DNA from: Spirochaetaceae bacterium
GTDB taxonomy: Bacteria; Spirochaetota; Spirochaetia; Treponematales; Rectinemataceae
NCBI GenBank assembly: GCA_025355995.1
Contig: JANXYQ010000118.1
Coordinates: 1 to 63,357, forward strand
Reading direction: 5' to 3'
Length of the DNA: 63,357 bases
Of the stretch, positions 24,867 through 33,202 are shown in pieces. Every line of letters starts with the position of its first letter. Within the stretch, counting starts at the first letter, position 1. The notes below the pieces were generated by a model. The model ran no database searches and had not been told where the DNA came from. It worked only from the letters and a program-made list of their open reading frames with translations. Made by a program: the position numbers and the translations under genes.

Positions 24867-25720
24867 TCCTCGAGCGGCTAACTTCTTTGGGCATCTCGAC
24901 GCTCGCTTCCGCCGCGCCGCTCGCCCTCGCCGCCCTCGGAGGACTCGCCGCCGCGGCCTCCGGCTCCCTCTCCATCGCCCTCGAGGGTTCCATGCTGGTC
25001 GGCGCCTTCACAGCGGCGGCCGTCGGCCACGCGACGGGAAGCGCGGCCGCCGGGATGGCCGCGGGAGCCTTCGCCGGCCTCCTCCTCTCCCTCCTGGTGG
25101 GAGGCGCGGCCGTCGGCCTCAAGGCCGACGTGTTCGTCGCCGGGCTGGCCGCCAACATCCTAGCGCCGGGAATAGTCTCGGTCGCGTCGCAGGCGGCCTA
25201 CGGCACGAAGGGCGTCCTCGCCGCGGAGGCGCTCCGCTCGGGTCAGTGGGAAATCATCGCCCTCCTCGCCTCTGCCTCCCTCGCCCTAGCGCTCTTCCTC
25301 TCGCGCAGCGTCTTCGGCCTGCGGCTCAGGGTGGCCGGCGAGGGGGACGAGATCGCCGCCGCGGCAGGCATCCGGAGCGGGGCCTACCGCCTGGCGGCCC
25401 ACCTAATCGCCGGGGCCGCGTCGGGGCTAGCCGGCGCGGCCCTGGCCGCCGGGATAGGGGCCTACGTGCCGGGCATGACGAGCGGCAGAGGATGGATAGC
25501 CCTTGTCGCGGTCTTCCTCGGCGGTAGGAGGCCCGGCGGGGTCGCCCTGGCCTGCCTCCTCTTCGGTCTCCTCTTCGCTCTCTCCAATCTCGTACAGGGC
25601 TTCGGCGGCCAGGGCGCGAGCTCAGGGGCGGAGCTGCTCCAGGCCGTCCCCTATGCGGTCACCGCCCTGGCCCTCGTCGCCTGGAAGGGCGCCGAGCGCC
25701 GGCGAAAGGCGGGCGGCTGA
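24863..25720 (+). CDS. ABC importer permease (second)
   Basis: The 285-residue permease (GTG start within a GTGA overlap) has about eight membrane helices, ALEGSMLVGAFTAAAVGHATG (~40-60, corresponding to the NLGGEG loop of its partner) and the coupling loop VFGLRLRVAGEGDEIAAAAGIRSGAYR (~150-176). It forms the heterodimeric membrane channel with the preceding permease, as in RfuCD or NupPQ. It is shorter than its partner, as is usual for the pair. Confidence 0.9.
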   Translation: MILERLTSLGISTLASAAPLALAALGGLAAAASGSLSIALEGSMLVGAFTAAAVGHATGSAAAGMAAGAFAGLLLSLLVGGAAVGLKADVFVAGLAANILAPGIVSVASQAAYGTKGVLAAEALRSGQWEIIALLASASLALALFLSRSVFGLRLRVAGEGDEIAAAAGIRSGAYRLAAHLIAGAASGLAGAALAAGIGAYVPGMTSGRGWIALVAVFLGGRRPGGVALACLLFGLLFALSNLVQGFGGQGASSGAELLQAVPYAVTALALVAWKGAERRRKAGG

Positions 25721-26307
25721 TGGCGGGACTGGCGCGGCGAATCTCCGAGACCCTCGCGGAGCGCAGGGCCTCCACGTGGGTGCTGCTCTCCGACACTACC
25801 AACTTCCTGTCCCGCACATCGGTCTTCAACCAATACGAGTCGGAGCTCCGCGAGCTGCGGCTCCGGCTGCGCAACTCGCAGGACGACGATGCCGAGCTGC
25901 GGGATATCCGCAAGGTATTGATCGAAATGCGCGCCGCCCTGCGCGTGCAGGGCTACGACCTGAGCCTTGGTGCGCTCGAGCTGTCTGTGAAGGGCTTCCG
26001 CAACGACGCCGCCATTTCCGAGGGCTTCAGGCGACTCGTACTGTTCATCGGGGCGAAGGACCTATGGTTCATCACCGGCGAGGACAACCATCGCGTCCTT
26101 CACGATCACCTCGAGTCGGAGTGCGATCGCCGGCGGATCTCCGGCGTCAGCCAAAAGCACTACCTATGGTTCAGGTGGACGCACGGCCTCCTCTCTCTGT
26201 CAGGCGCGGATACCGAGACGGCCGAGGATTTCGAGTCCCTCAAGGCCTGGTGCGAGCAGCCGGATAACAAGCTGAGACTGCTTGGGAAGCTCAAGAAAAT
26301 TCGCTGA
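25720..26307 (+). CDS. Hypothetical protein translationally coupled to the ABC importer
   Basis: The 195-residue soluble protein (MAGLARRISETLAERRASTWVLLSDTTNFLSRTSVFN...) has no signal or membrane segment. A helical, charged N-terminal half (YESELRELRLRLRNSQDDDAEL) precedes a mixed half with KDLWFITGEDNHRVLHDHLESEC and a Trp-rich HYLWFRWTHGLL. I do not recognise a family. The start codon overlaps the permease stop (TGATG), so it is co-translated with the importer; an intracellular enzyme for the imported ligand is one possibility, without direct support. Confidence 0.7.
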   Translation: MAGLARRISETLAERRASTWVLLSDTTNFLSRTSVFNQYESELRELRLRLRNSQDDDAELRDIRKVLIEMRAALRVQGYDLSLGALELSVKGFRNDAAISEGFRRLVLFIGAKDLWFITGEDNHRVLHDHLESECDRRRISGVSQKHYLWFRWTHGLLSLSGADTETAEDFESLKAWCEQPDNKLRLLGKLKKIR

Positions 26308-26317
26308 AGGAGCGTAC

Positions 26318-26346
26318 TTGACCTACTTCATTCCGGGCTGTATATT
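26318..26346 (+). promoter_or_regulatory. Promoter of the Rrf2-nifS-nifU operon
   Basis: TTGACC (26318-26323), a 17-nt spacer and TATATT (26341-26346), a near-consensus sigma-70 promoter starting 11 nt after the preceding stop codon. Confidence 0.75.
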
Positions 26347-26367
26347 CCTATTAAAACGATAGGAATA
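26343..26367 (+). promoter_or_regulatory. Palindromic operator, likely Rrf2 binding site
   Basis: A perfect 9-bp inverted repeat, TATTCCTAT (26343-26351) and ATAGGAATA (26359-26367), separated by TAAAACG, overlaps the -10 box and the expected +1. IscR-class Rrf2 regulators bind dyads of this length overlapping their own promoter, so autorepression by the gene just downstream is the obvious reading. Confidence 0.7.
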
Positions 26368-26378
26368 CCGGAGAAAAC

Positions 26379-26801
26379 ATGTTCTCAGTACCTACGAAAA
26401 CGCAATATGGCATCCGCGCCCTCGTGCATTTGGCGAGGATAGACGCGGCCTCGCCGGGCGCGCCCTCCGAGAGCGAGGCCAGCGCCGGAATCGCGAAGGC
26501 CGAAGGCATACCGTCCAGATACCTCGAGGGCATCCTCGCCCAGCTGAAGGCCGCCGGCCTCGTATTGAGCGAGCGCGGGAAGCACGGCGGGTATAGGCTG
26601 GCCAAGCCCGCCTCCGAGATGCGCATGATCGAGATCGTCGAGGCCCTCGAGGGCGAGGTCAAGCCCGTCGGCTGCCTCGACGACTCCGGCGTCTGCGCCC
26701 AGGGCGATTGCTGCCTCCCGCGGATATTTTGGGTGGGCCTCAAGGAGGCGATCGACGGCTATCTCGGGTCGAGGACCCTCCGGGACGTCATCGAAGGCTG
26801 A
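26379..26801 (+). CDS. Rrf2-family (IscR-like) transcriptional regulator
   Basis: The 140-residue protein has the Rrf2 winged helix (TKTQYGIRALVHLARIDA..., IPSRYLEGILAQLKAAGLVLSERGKHGGYRLAKP, ~45-80) and the cluster-binding loop GCLDDSGVCAQGDCC (~98-112), with cysteines close to the three-Cys spacing of IscR. It probably senses Fe-S status with a [2Fe-2S] cluster and represses its own operon through the palindrome at 26343-26367. GGAG lies 6-7 nt before ATG 26379. nifS and nifU follow directly. Confidence 0.92.
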   Translation: MFSVPTKTQYGIRALVHLARIDAASPGAPSESEASAGIAKAEGIPSRYLEGILAQLKAAGLVLSERGKHGGYRLAKPASEMRMIEIVEALEGEVKPVGCLDDSGVCAQGDCCLPRIFWVGLKEAIDGYLGSRTLRDVIEG

Positions 26802-26818
26802 GGCCATAAGGAGAGACG

Positions 26819-28015
26819 ATGTTCGTGTATATGGACTACAACGCGACGACTCCGCTGCGCGAGGAAGTAAGATTGAGGATGATCGAGGACCTCGAGGTCT
26901 TCGCCAACGCCTCCAGCATGCACGAGGCCGGCCGGCGGGCCCGTGACGGAGTCGAGAAGGCGAGGGCCCAGGTCGCCGCCTTGATAGGCGCCCGCGATCC
27001 CCAGTCCCTGATCTTCACCTCCGGCGGCTCCGAGTCGAACAACACGGTGTTCAACACGATGTACGATCTCGGCCGCAGGCCCGGCGGCAGGAAGAAGATC
27101 ATCACGACCGCGATCGAGCATCCCTGCGTCATGAACGCCGCCAAGCGCCTCGCGGACGAGGGCTTTCACGTGGTCTTCCTCGGAGTCGACGGACAGGGCA
27201 GGATCGGGCTCGAGGAGCTAGAGCGGGAGCTCGACCCCTCGCGGTCGGCGGGTGGCGCGACCCTCCTCGTGTCCGTAATGGCCGCCAACAACGAGATCGG
27301 CACCGTCCAGGACATGAAGGCCATCGCCGCCTCCGCCAAGGCTGCCGGCGCCTTAGTCCACAGCGACGCCGTCCAGGCGGCCGGCAAGGTCCCGATAGAC
27401 GTCGCGGCCTGGGGTCTGGATTACCTCACGCTCTCCTGCCACAAGATCTACGGGCCGAAGGGGGTCGGCGCGCTCTACGTCCGCAAGGGCGCCCCGCTCG
27501 AGCCCCTCATCCGAGGCGGCCACCAGGAACTCGGCCTCCGCGCCGGTACCTACAACAACCAGGGCATCCTCGGCTTCGGCCTAGCCGCCGAGCTCGCGTC
27601 GCGCGATCTCGCCTCCTTCGCGTCGAGGCTGCTCTCCCTGAGGGAACGGCTCAAGGCGGGCATCGCGGCGGCCGTGCCCGACGTAAGGTTCAACGGCCAC
27701 CCAACGAAGGTCCTGCCCAATACGCTCAACGTGTCCTTCCCGGGCGCCGAGGGAGAGGCCATACTCCTCTCCCTCGACCTCGAGGGGATCGAGGTCTCGA
27801 CCGGCTCGGCCTGCGCCTCGGGCAGCCTCGAGCCGAGCCACGTTCTCATGGCTACCGGCGTGGGGCCTGAGCTCGCCCACGGCTCCATCAGGTTCAGCAT
27901 GGGGCGCGGCACCACCGAGGCGGAGGTAGACTACGTCCTCGCCCAGCTTCCGCCCATAATCAAGCGTCTCAGGCGCATGTCGACGGTGCCCTCGTCCGCC
28001 TGCGCGGACGCATAA
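26819..28015 (+). CDS. nifS: Cysteine desulfurase NifS
   Basis: The 398-residue PLP enzyme starts MFVYMDYNATTPLREEV and has FTSGGSESNNTV (~62-73), the PLP-lysine motif LSCHKIYGPKGVGALY (~204-219) and the catalytic-Cys loop STGSACASGSLEPSHVL (~325-341). The NifS/IscS-type loop delivers sulfane sulfur to a scaffold, here the NifU-like protein encoded 20 bp downstream. It sits 17 bp after the Rrf2 gene with AAGGAGAG before the ATG. With no nitrogenase genes in view, it is best read as the general Fe-S cluster sulfur donor. Confidence 0.95.
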   Translation: MFVYMDYNATTPLREEVRLRMIEDLEVFANASSMHEAGRRARDGVEKARAQVAALIGARDPQSLIFTSGGSESNNTVFNTMYDLGRRPGGRKKIITTAIEHPCVMNAAKRLADEGFHVVFLGVDGQGRIGLEELERELDPSRSAGGATLLVSVMAANNEIGTVQDMKAIAASAKAAGALVHSDAVQAAGKVPIDVAAWGLDYLTLSCHKIYGPKGVGALYVRKGAPLEPLIRGGHQELGLRAGTYNNQGILGFGLAAELASRDLASFASRLLSLRERLKAGIAAAVPDVRFNGHPTKVLPNTLNVSFPGAEGEAILLSLDLEGIEVSTGSACASGSLEPSHVLMATGVGPELAHGSIRFSMGRGTTEAEVDYVLAQLPPIIKRLRRMSTVPSSACADA

Positions 28016-28035
28016 CACGCAGAGAGGAATAATCG

Positions 28036-28638
28036 ATGAGCGATACCTTCCAGTGGCTGTACTCGCCGATCGTCAAGGAGCACTTCACCAACCCCAAGAA
28101 CGTATTCGACCCCGACGAGAAATTCGAGGGCAACGCGGAGGGCGTGGTCGGCAACATCAAGTGCGGCGACCAGATGATGTTCATGCTCAAGATCCAGGAC
28201 GACCGCATCGCCGACGTGCGGTGGAAGACCTACGGCTGCGCCAGCGCCATCGCGAGCACATCGATGCTCTCCGAGGTGATCAAGGGCATGCCGATAAGGG
28301 ACGCCTACTCGATCAAGCCCTCCGACATCGCCAAGCGCCTCGGAGGCTTGCCGGAGAACAAGATCCACTGCTCCGTGCTCGGCGATAAGGCCCTAAGGGC
28401 CGCGATAGACGGCTATCTCGACAAGAACGGCCGATCGGGGGAGTTCAAGGGCGAGGACGCAGTGGTGATCTGCAATTGCCTCAATATTACCGACAAGGAC
28501 ATCGAGCAGGCTGTGAAGGACGGAGCGAGGAATTGGGAGCAGCTCCAGGCCGCTACGAAGATCGGGACGGTCTGCGGAGGCTGCAAACCAAGGGCCGAGG
28601 AGCTGCTCCACGAATTCGTCCATATTTACGGCGACTGA
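28036..28638 (+). CDS. nifU: NifU-like Fe-S scaffold (IscU domain plus BFD-like [2Fe-2S] domain)
   Basis: The 200-residue protein has an IscU domain with the three scaffold cysteines and Asp in IKCGDQM (~41-47), YGCASAIAST (~65-74) and KIHCSVLGDKALRAAI (~108-123), then a BFD-like domain with VICNCLNITDKDIE (~143-156) and GTVCGGCKPRAEEL (~176-189), four cysteines for a permanent [2Fe-2S] cluster. It lacks the C-terminal Nfu domain of full NifU (~300 aa). It receives sulfur from NifS. With Rrf2 it forms a minimal, self-regulated Fe-S assembly operon. A GATCCCC/GGGGATC hairpin (28647-28670) lies after the stop but has no T-tract. Confidence 0.93.
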   Translation: MSDTFQWLYSPIVKEHFTNPKNVFDPDEKFEGNAEGVVGNIKCGDQMMFMLKIQDDRIADVRWKTYGCASAIASTSMLSEVIKGMPIRDAYSIKPSDIAKRLGGLPENKIHCSVLGDKALRAAIDGYLDKNGRSGEFKGEDAVVICNCLNITDKDIEQAVKDGARNWEQLQAATKIGTVCGGCKPRAEELLHEFVHIYGD

Positions 28639-28690
28639 AAACCTTTGATCCCCTTGCCCCGACGGGGATCGCCGGATTACCATTCGGGGC

Positions 28691-30901
28691 ATGCAGCATC
28701 GAGCTAGACTCCGCGTGGCGATCGTCGCGGCCATGGCGATCGCGGTAGCGTCCCTGTCCGCGCAGGGAATAAGGTTTCCCGTAAAGGAATGGAAGTGGAT
28801 CCGAGGCGATGATAGCGCCGCCGCCCGGGCGGATTTCGACGATTCGTCCTGGAACGCCGTTTCCCTGCCCGCTGGCGTCAAGCCCGGGAAGCCGGGAGAG
28901 GTCTTCTGGCTCCGTACCAGCTTCACGATACCCTCGGACGCGCCCTCCCGCCTGTGGTTCCTGACGCAAAAGGGCGGCGTGGCCCTCGAGCTCTACGTAG
29001 ACGGCGAGTACGCGGGCTCGCGGGGCCGGCTGCCGCCGAGCTTCGACCTCCGCTCGACCCATTGCGCCGCCCTACTCCTTCCCCCCTCCCTGGCGAAGCC
29101 GGGGGCCACGGTCAGCCTGGCCCTGCGCTGCGCCTATCTGGGCGACGCCGTGCAGATTCCCATCTACCAGCTGGGCGACGAGGCGGCCCAGGCTTTCGAG
29201 CTAGGAGCCGCGAACTTCTGGAACGGCCAGCTCTACGCCATCCTCTCCGCCCTCTGCCTCTTCCTGAGCCTCTATGCCTTCGCCCAGTTCATCTTCATGC
29301 GAAGCGACAAAGCCAATCTCTATTACGCAATCACCCTCCTCTTCATGGCCTTCTACCTGATGGACCTGGGCGCGGAATTCTGGATCTTCACGGCGCCCTG
29401 GAGCCGCGCCTTCGCCCGGGCGAGCCTGGTCGTCTCGATGGTCTTCCTCATCCCCTTCTTCACTACCTTCTTCGGCTTCCTCCAGAAAAAGGCCCTGACC
29501 TACGCCAGCCTGGGAGTGGGCGCCGCGTACGCCGTCGCCTTCCTCGCGAACGCGGGCAACGACACGGCCCTCTCCCTCGTGTTCAATCTCTCCCTCCTCC
29601 CCGTGATGATCGCGATCTTCCTGTGCGCCTATCTCGCGATACGGGCCGCGCGCTCGGGCAACAGGGAGGCCTGGCCCATCCTCGTCGCGGTCGTCATAGG
29701 CCTCGTCCTCGCCGGCTACGATTCCTACTTTACGGTTATCGGAACGGATCCCTTCGCCTGGCTCGAGGGCCTGGCCTTCTTCGCGCTCAACATCGGCATC
29801 TTCGTCGCGCTCTCCATGCGGCAGGCGAGGCTCAAGTCCGCCCTCGAGGCCTACGCGACCGAGGTCGAGGCCAAGAAGGCCGAGCTCGCGTCCTCGCTGT
29901 CCCGCCTGGGCGAGGCGGGCGACGCGGCGGCGAGACTCGCCCTGCGGCTGGACGAGGCCGCAGAGAGCGCGGCGAGGGCTGCGGAGGAGGCCGCGCGGCG
30001 CAGCGAGCGCATCGGCGACGACACGGCGCGGCAGGCGGAGGAGGCCAAGGCGGCGGACCGCCTGGTCGCCGACTTCGTCGAGTCCATCGGCCGCGTCAAC
30101 GAGAGCCTCGCCTCCCAGACCCAGAGCGTTGAGCGGACCGCAGCGGCGGCGACCGAGCTCTCGTCCGGCGCCGAGTCCGTGGCGCAAAGCATCGGGCGCA
30201 CCGCCGCCTTCACGAGCGCCCTCGCCGAGCTTACGGGATCGGGCGAGAAGGCGGCCTCGGCGCTGGCGGCGGCGATGGAGCGCGTGTCCGCTTCCTCCGC
30301 GGGCATTGGGGAAGTCGTGGAGGCCGTCAACGAATTCGCGGAGCGCACCAACCTCCTCGCGATGAACGCGGCCATCGAGGCCGCGCATTCGGGGCAGGCT
30401 GGACGGGGCTTCGCGATCATCGCCGGCGAGGTCAAGAAGCTCGCCGCCGCCCAGGCGGAGCGCGCCGCGAGGATCAAGGATATCGTCGCCGACATCTCGG
30501 CCAGGGTGAGCGATGGCGCTCGCGACGCGGAGAGCGTGCGCAAGGCGCTTCGCGACATAGCCGCAGGTTCGACCGAGACGGCGGAGCGCCTCGAGGAAGT
30601 GCGCCGCGCGACGGACGAGCAGAAGCGCGCGAGCGAGGAGATAAGCGGATCGATGGAAGCGCTCGCGGCGGCGAGCGCCGCGATCCGCGAGGAGGCCGGG
30701 CGGCAGGCCGGGTATTCGGCGAAGGTCCGAGCCTCGGTAGCCTCGATCGCGACCGCGGCGGCCGAGGCGCGGAGCTCCGCCCGATCCATCGTCGAGGACG
30801 GGGCAGGCCTCGTGGCGGCGGTCGGCGAGCTTCGCGCCCTGACAGCGAAGGGCAGCGAGCTTACCGCCGCGCTCTCCCTCGGACGCGGGGCGACGAGCTG
30901 A
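28691..30901 (+). CDS. Seven-helix chemoreceptor-like protein (jelly-roll sensor, 7TM, MCP signalling domain)
   Basis: The 736-residue protein has a signal peptide, an N-terminal jelly-roll resembling galactose-binding/7TMR-DISM extracellular domains ([21 protein letters not shown] ... [12 protein letters not shown], ~30-165), about seven membrane helices (~175-385), a coiled coil and an MCP domain with the conserved hairpin tip [20 protein letters not shown] (~551-570) and [16 protein letters not shown]. The 7TMR-DISM input replaces the usual two-helix transmembrane layout. It likely senses carbohydrates or envelope signals and controls CheA. No HAMP or methylation-site pattern stands out. 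It follows nifU by 52 bp and is probably an independent unit. Confidence 0.85.
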   Translation: MQHRARLRVAIVAAMAIAVASLSAQGIRFPVKEWKWIRGDDSAAARADFDDSSWNAVSLPAGVKPGKPGEVFWLRTSFTIPSDAPSRLWFLTQKGGVALELYVDGEYAGSRGRLPPSFDLRSTHCAALLLPPSLAKPGATVSLALRCAYLGDAVQIPIYQLGDEAAQAFELGAANFWNGQLYAILSALCLFLSLYAFAQFIFMRSDKANLYYAITLLFMAFYLMDLGAEFWIFTAPWSRAFARASLVVSMVFLIPFFTTFFGFLQKKALTYASLGVGAAYAVAFLANAGNDTALSLVFNLSLLPVMIAIFLCAYLAIRAARSGNREAWPILVAVVIGLVLAGYDSYFTVIGTDPFAWLEGLAFFALNIGIFVALSMRQARLKSALEAYATEVEAKKAELASSLSRLGEAGDAAARLALRLDEAAESAARAAEEAARRSERIGDDTARQAEEAKAADRLVADFVESIGRVNESLASQTQSVERTAAAATELSSGAESVAQSIGRTAAFTSALAELTGSGEKAASALAAAMERVSASSAGIGEVVEAVNEFAERTNLLAMNAAIEAAHSGQAGRGFAIIAGEVKKLAAAQAERAARIKDIVADISARVSDGARDAESVRKALRDIAAGSTETAERLEEVRRATDEQKRASEEISGSMEALAAASAAIREEAGRQAGYSAKVRASVASIATAAAEARSSARSIVEDGAGLVAAVGELRALTAKGSELTAALSLGRGATS

Positions 30902-30972
30902 GCCACGCGTCGGCCGGCGACGCCCCGCAGCGGCAGCTGACCAAGGGCGAGATCGCCGGCTTCCGCGGCCTC

Positions 30973-31743
30973 GTGCTCGGCTTCTACGCCGAGGCGGGAA
31001 GGGCCTTCCCCTGGCGCTCCACGCGGGACCCCTGGGCCATCCTCGTCTCGGAGATCATGCTGCAACAGACCCAGACCGAGCGCGTCCTGCCCAAGTACCT
31101 GGCCTGGCTCGAGGCCTACCCCGATCCGGCCAGCCTCGCCGAGGCGCCCCTCGCCGGGGCCCTCGAGCTGTGGAGCGGGCTCGGATACAACCGAAGGGCC
31201 CTATCCCTCGTCAGGGCCGCGTCCCTCCTCGCGTCCGCGGGAAGCTTCCCTGACGAGGAGGAGGCCTTGCTCGACCTACCGGGCGTCGGTCCCTATACCG
31301 CGCGAGCGGTGCTCGCGTTCGCCTTCGGCAAGCCCGTAGTCCTCATCGAGACCAACATCCGCTCGGTCTTCCTCCACGAGTTCTTTCCCGGCGAGGAGGG
31401 CGTCCCCGACTCGAGCATCGCGCCGCTCGTCGGTGCCACCCTCGTGCGCGAGGACCCGAGGACCTGGTATTACGCCCTGATGGATTACGGCGTTGAGATC
31501 AAGCGGAGGGAGGGAAATCCCAACAAGCGCAGCGCCCATTACGCGCCGCAAAGCCCCTTCGCCGACTCGAACCGCCGCATCAGGGGCGCCCTGCTGAAGG
31601 CCCTCGCGTCCGGAGCGAGCGATGGCGACGCCCTCGCGGCGGCCCTGCCCTTTTCGAGGGAACGCGTGGATTCGGCCCTCGCCGAGCTCAAGGCGGAGGG
31701 CTTCGTTGCGGAGATAGGCGGGGCGTATAGATTGGGCAGGTAA
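30973..31743 (+). CDS. A/G-specific adenine glycosylase-like protein (MutY family, short form)
   Basis: The 256-residue HhH-GPD protein has FPWRSTRDPWAILVSEIMLQQTQ (~12-34) with the MutY catalytic Glu, LELWSGLGYNRRAL, the helix-hairpin-helix LPGVGPYTARAVLAFAFG (~97-114) and VVLIETNIRSVFLHEFF (~117-133). In canonical MutY this last segment is PxxDGNVxRV with a catalytic Asp; the IETNIR form marks a divergent subfamily that lacks the four-Cys Fe-S loop and the NUDIX-like C-terminus. It probably removes adenine mispaired with 8-oxoG, but specificity is uncertain. The only standard start is GTG 30973, without a clear ribosome site; conserved-looking residues (LTKGEIAGFRGL) extend upstream in frame with no ATG, so the true start may be non-standard. 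Confidence 0.75.
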   Translation: MLGFYAEAGRAFPWRSTRDPWAILVSEIMLQQTQTERVLPKYLAWLEAYPDPASLAEAPLAGALELWSGLGYNRRALSLVRAASLLASAGSFPDEEEALLDLPGVGPYTARAVLAFAFGKPVVLIETNIRSVFLHEFFPGEEGVPDSSIAPLVGATLVREDPRTWYYALMDYGVEIKRREGNPNKRSAHYAPQSPFADSNRRIRGALLKALASGASDGDALAAALPFSRERVDSALAELKAEGFVAEIGGAYRLGR

Positions 31744-31785
31744 CGCGATTCGCTAGGCCCGCGGCAATCGCGAGAAGGGCTTCAC

Positions 31786-31813
31786 TTGACGCCGCGATAT
31801 GGCAGGCTATAAT
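31786..31813 (+). promoter_or_regulatory. Strong sigma-70-like promoter
   Basis: TTGACG (31786-31791), a 16-nt spacer and perfect TATAAT (31808-31813), 30 nt before the ATG at 31844 with AAGGGG between. One of the best promoters in the window, suggesting high expression of the envelope protein gene. Confidence 0.8.
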
Positions 31814-31843
31814 CGCCGAAGCTTGGCATCCCAAGGGGTCATC

Positions 31844-33199
31844 ATGAAATTAAAGCTTCTTGCGCTCTTCGTTGCGACGGTCGTCCTGGCGCCGCGGCTC
31901 TACGGCGCTCCGGTCGTCGGCTACGGGACGACGACCGCGACGCACGACGCATTCGCCCTCTGGTACCTGAGCGAGTATACCGATCATGAGCTGAAATCCT
32001 TCGTCCTGCAGAAGATGGACTCGATCTCCAGGAGCTTTCCCGATTTTCACTTCGCCGTGAATATGAACTTGGAGAAGAGCCAGATGCTGAATGCTTTCTT
32101 CGGGTCGAACTCCGATGCCTTTCCCAATACCGCCGATTTCGAATTCTCGCTCAACAATATATCCTTCGGATTCGGCGCCTTCTCGGTCAACCTCGGGCTA
32201 CCGATTGCGCAGACCGCCCTGGCCCTCGCCAACGGCGGCTTCAGCGAATATGCCCATAACCTGCCCCAGCCCTTCGTCGGCTACCTCGACGCCGCTCTGC
32301 TCGGCGATGCAGCGATCTTCGCCCAGGACGATGCTGCCTACGAGAGCTCCACCGCCAGGTACTACTGCCTGAGGGACATCCTCAGCCTGCACGGGAATAT
32401 CGGCTTCGACAACGCCCTCGATTTGGATTATTCCTATCGGGACTTCGCGCTGCGCGGAGGCACCCTGGTCTGTTCGCTCTTCTATTCCGCATCCGCGGGG
32501 AAGAACCTGAAGGATTTCTACGTGGCGCTCGACTATTTCCAAGAGAGGAAGACACTCTACCTGAAGGCCGACTTGGGTCCTTTTTTAAAGTACGTCAAGA
32601 AGAACCTGGTTCCCAATTTCTTCCTGATACCAGAGAGCCTCGGCTTTTCCGCCAACCTCGATCTCACGACCATAGAATCCTTGGCGATGCAGGATGAGGG
32701 CTTCTGGCAGCAGTTCGATTTCGGGCCCGCGCTCGGGATGGGGGACATCAGGCTCCAGCTCAAGGAGACCTACCTGACTCTGCCGGCCATTACCCAGGTC
32801 CACGGGATGCTATGGAATCGCAGGCTCTACCTCGAATCGGTCTTCTTCCCCGCCACGATGAGATTCGGCAGCGCCGCCCTCGGAGTCAACTGGATGTGGA
32901 GGATGTTCACGAAAGATTGGAAGACGGCGGACCAGGCCATTGATTTCTTCGGTTCCGATTGGCCAAATTTCCTCGGAAGCTCGATATCCTTCAATTCCGC
33001 CGACGGCAACGGGTTCGGTTATGCCCAGGGCGGCGGGGCTTTCGCGCTGTACCCGGTCGACGTGCAATATATCCTGAAAACCGGCAAGAACGCGGTCGGG
33101 GCGAGCGCGAAGTTAGGCTTCGGCTCGGCCTACGGCTATCCCGGTACCAAGTCTGAAGCGAAATTCTTGATGCAGGTGGGCGCGAACATGTATTTCTGA
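31844..33199 (+). CDS. Putative secreted/outer-membrane beta-barrel protein
   Basis: The 451-residue protein has a cleavable signal peptide (MKLKLLALFVATVVLAPRLYGAP) and, after it, many short amphipathic strands rich in aromatic residues (FGFGAFSVNLGLP, LRGGTLVCSLFYSASAGK, AVGASAKLGFGSAYGYPG) ending in an aromatic residue (QVGANMYF). The terminal Phe and strand pattern fit an outer-membrane barrel. No family is recognised. The methionine at 31844, after the TATAAT promoter and AAGGGG, is the real start; the upstream in-frame ATG at 31799 lies before the predicted +1. Codons are less GC-rich than in neighbours, as is common for envelope proteins. Confidence 0.78.
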   Translation: MKLKLLALFVATVVLAPRLYGAPVVGYGTTTATHDAFALWYLSEYTDHELKSFVLQKMDSISRSFPDFHFAVNMNLEKSQMLNAFFGSNSDAFPNTADFEFSLNNISFGFGAFSVNLGLPIAQTALALANGGFSEYAHNLPQPFVGYLDAALLGDAAIFAQDDAAYESSTARYYCLRDILSLHGNIGFDNALDLDYSYRDFALRGGTLVCSLFYSASAGKNLKDFYVALDYFQERKTLYLKADLGPFLKYVKKNLVPNFFLIPESLGFSANLDLTTIESLAMQDEGFWQQFDFGPALGMGDIRLQLKETYLTLPAITQVHGMLWNRRLYLESVFFPATMRFGSAALGVNWMWRMFTKDWKTADQAIDFFGSDWPNFLGSSISFNSADGNGFGYAQGGGAFALYPVDVQYILKTGKNAVGASAKLGFGSAYGYPGTKSEAKFLMQVGANMYF

Positions 33200-33202
33200 G
33201 AG

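Noticed and set aside
28647-28670. GATCCCC/GGGGATC hairpin after nifU as a terminator
   Set aside because: The stem is perfect but no T-tract follows on either strand, so it is not counted as a terminator.
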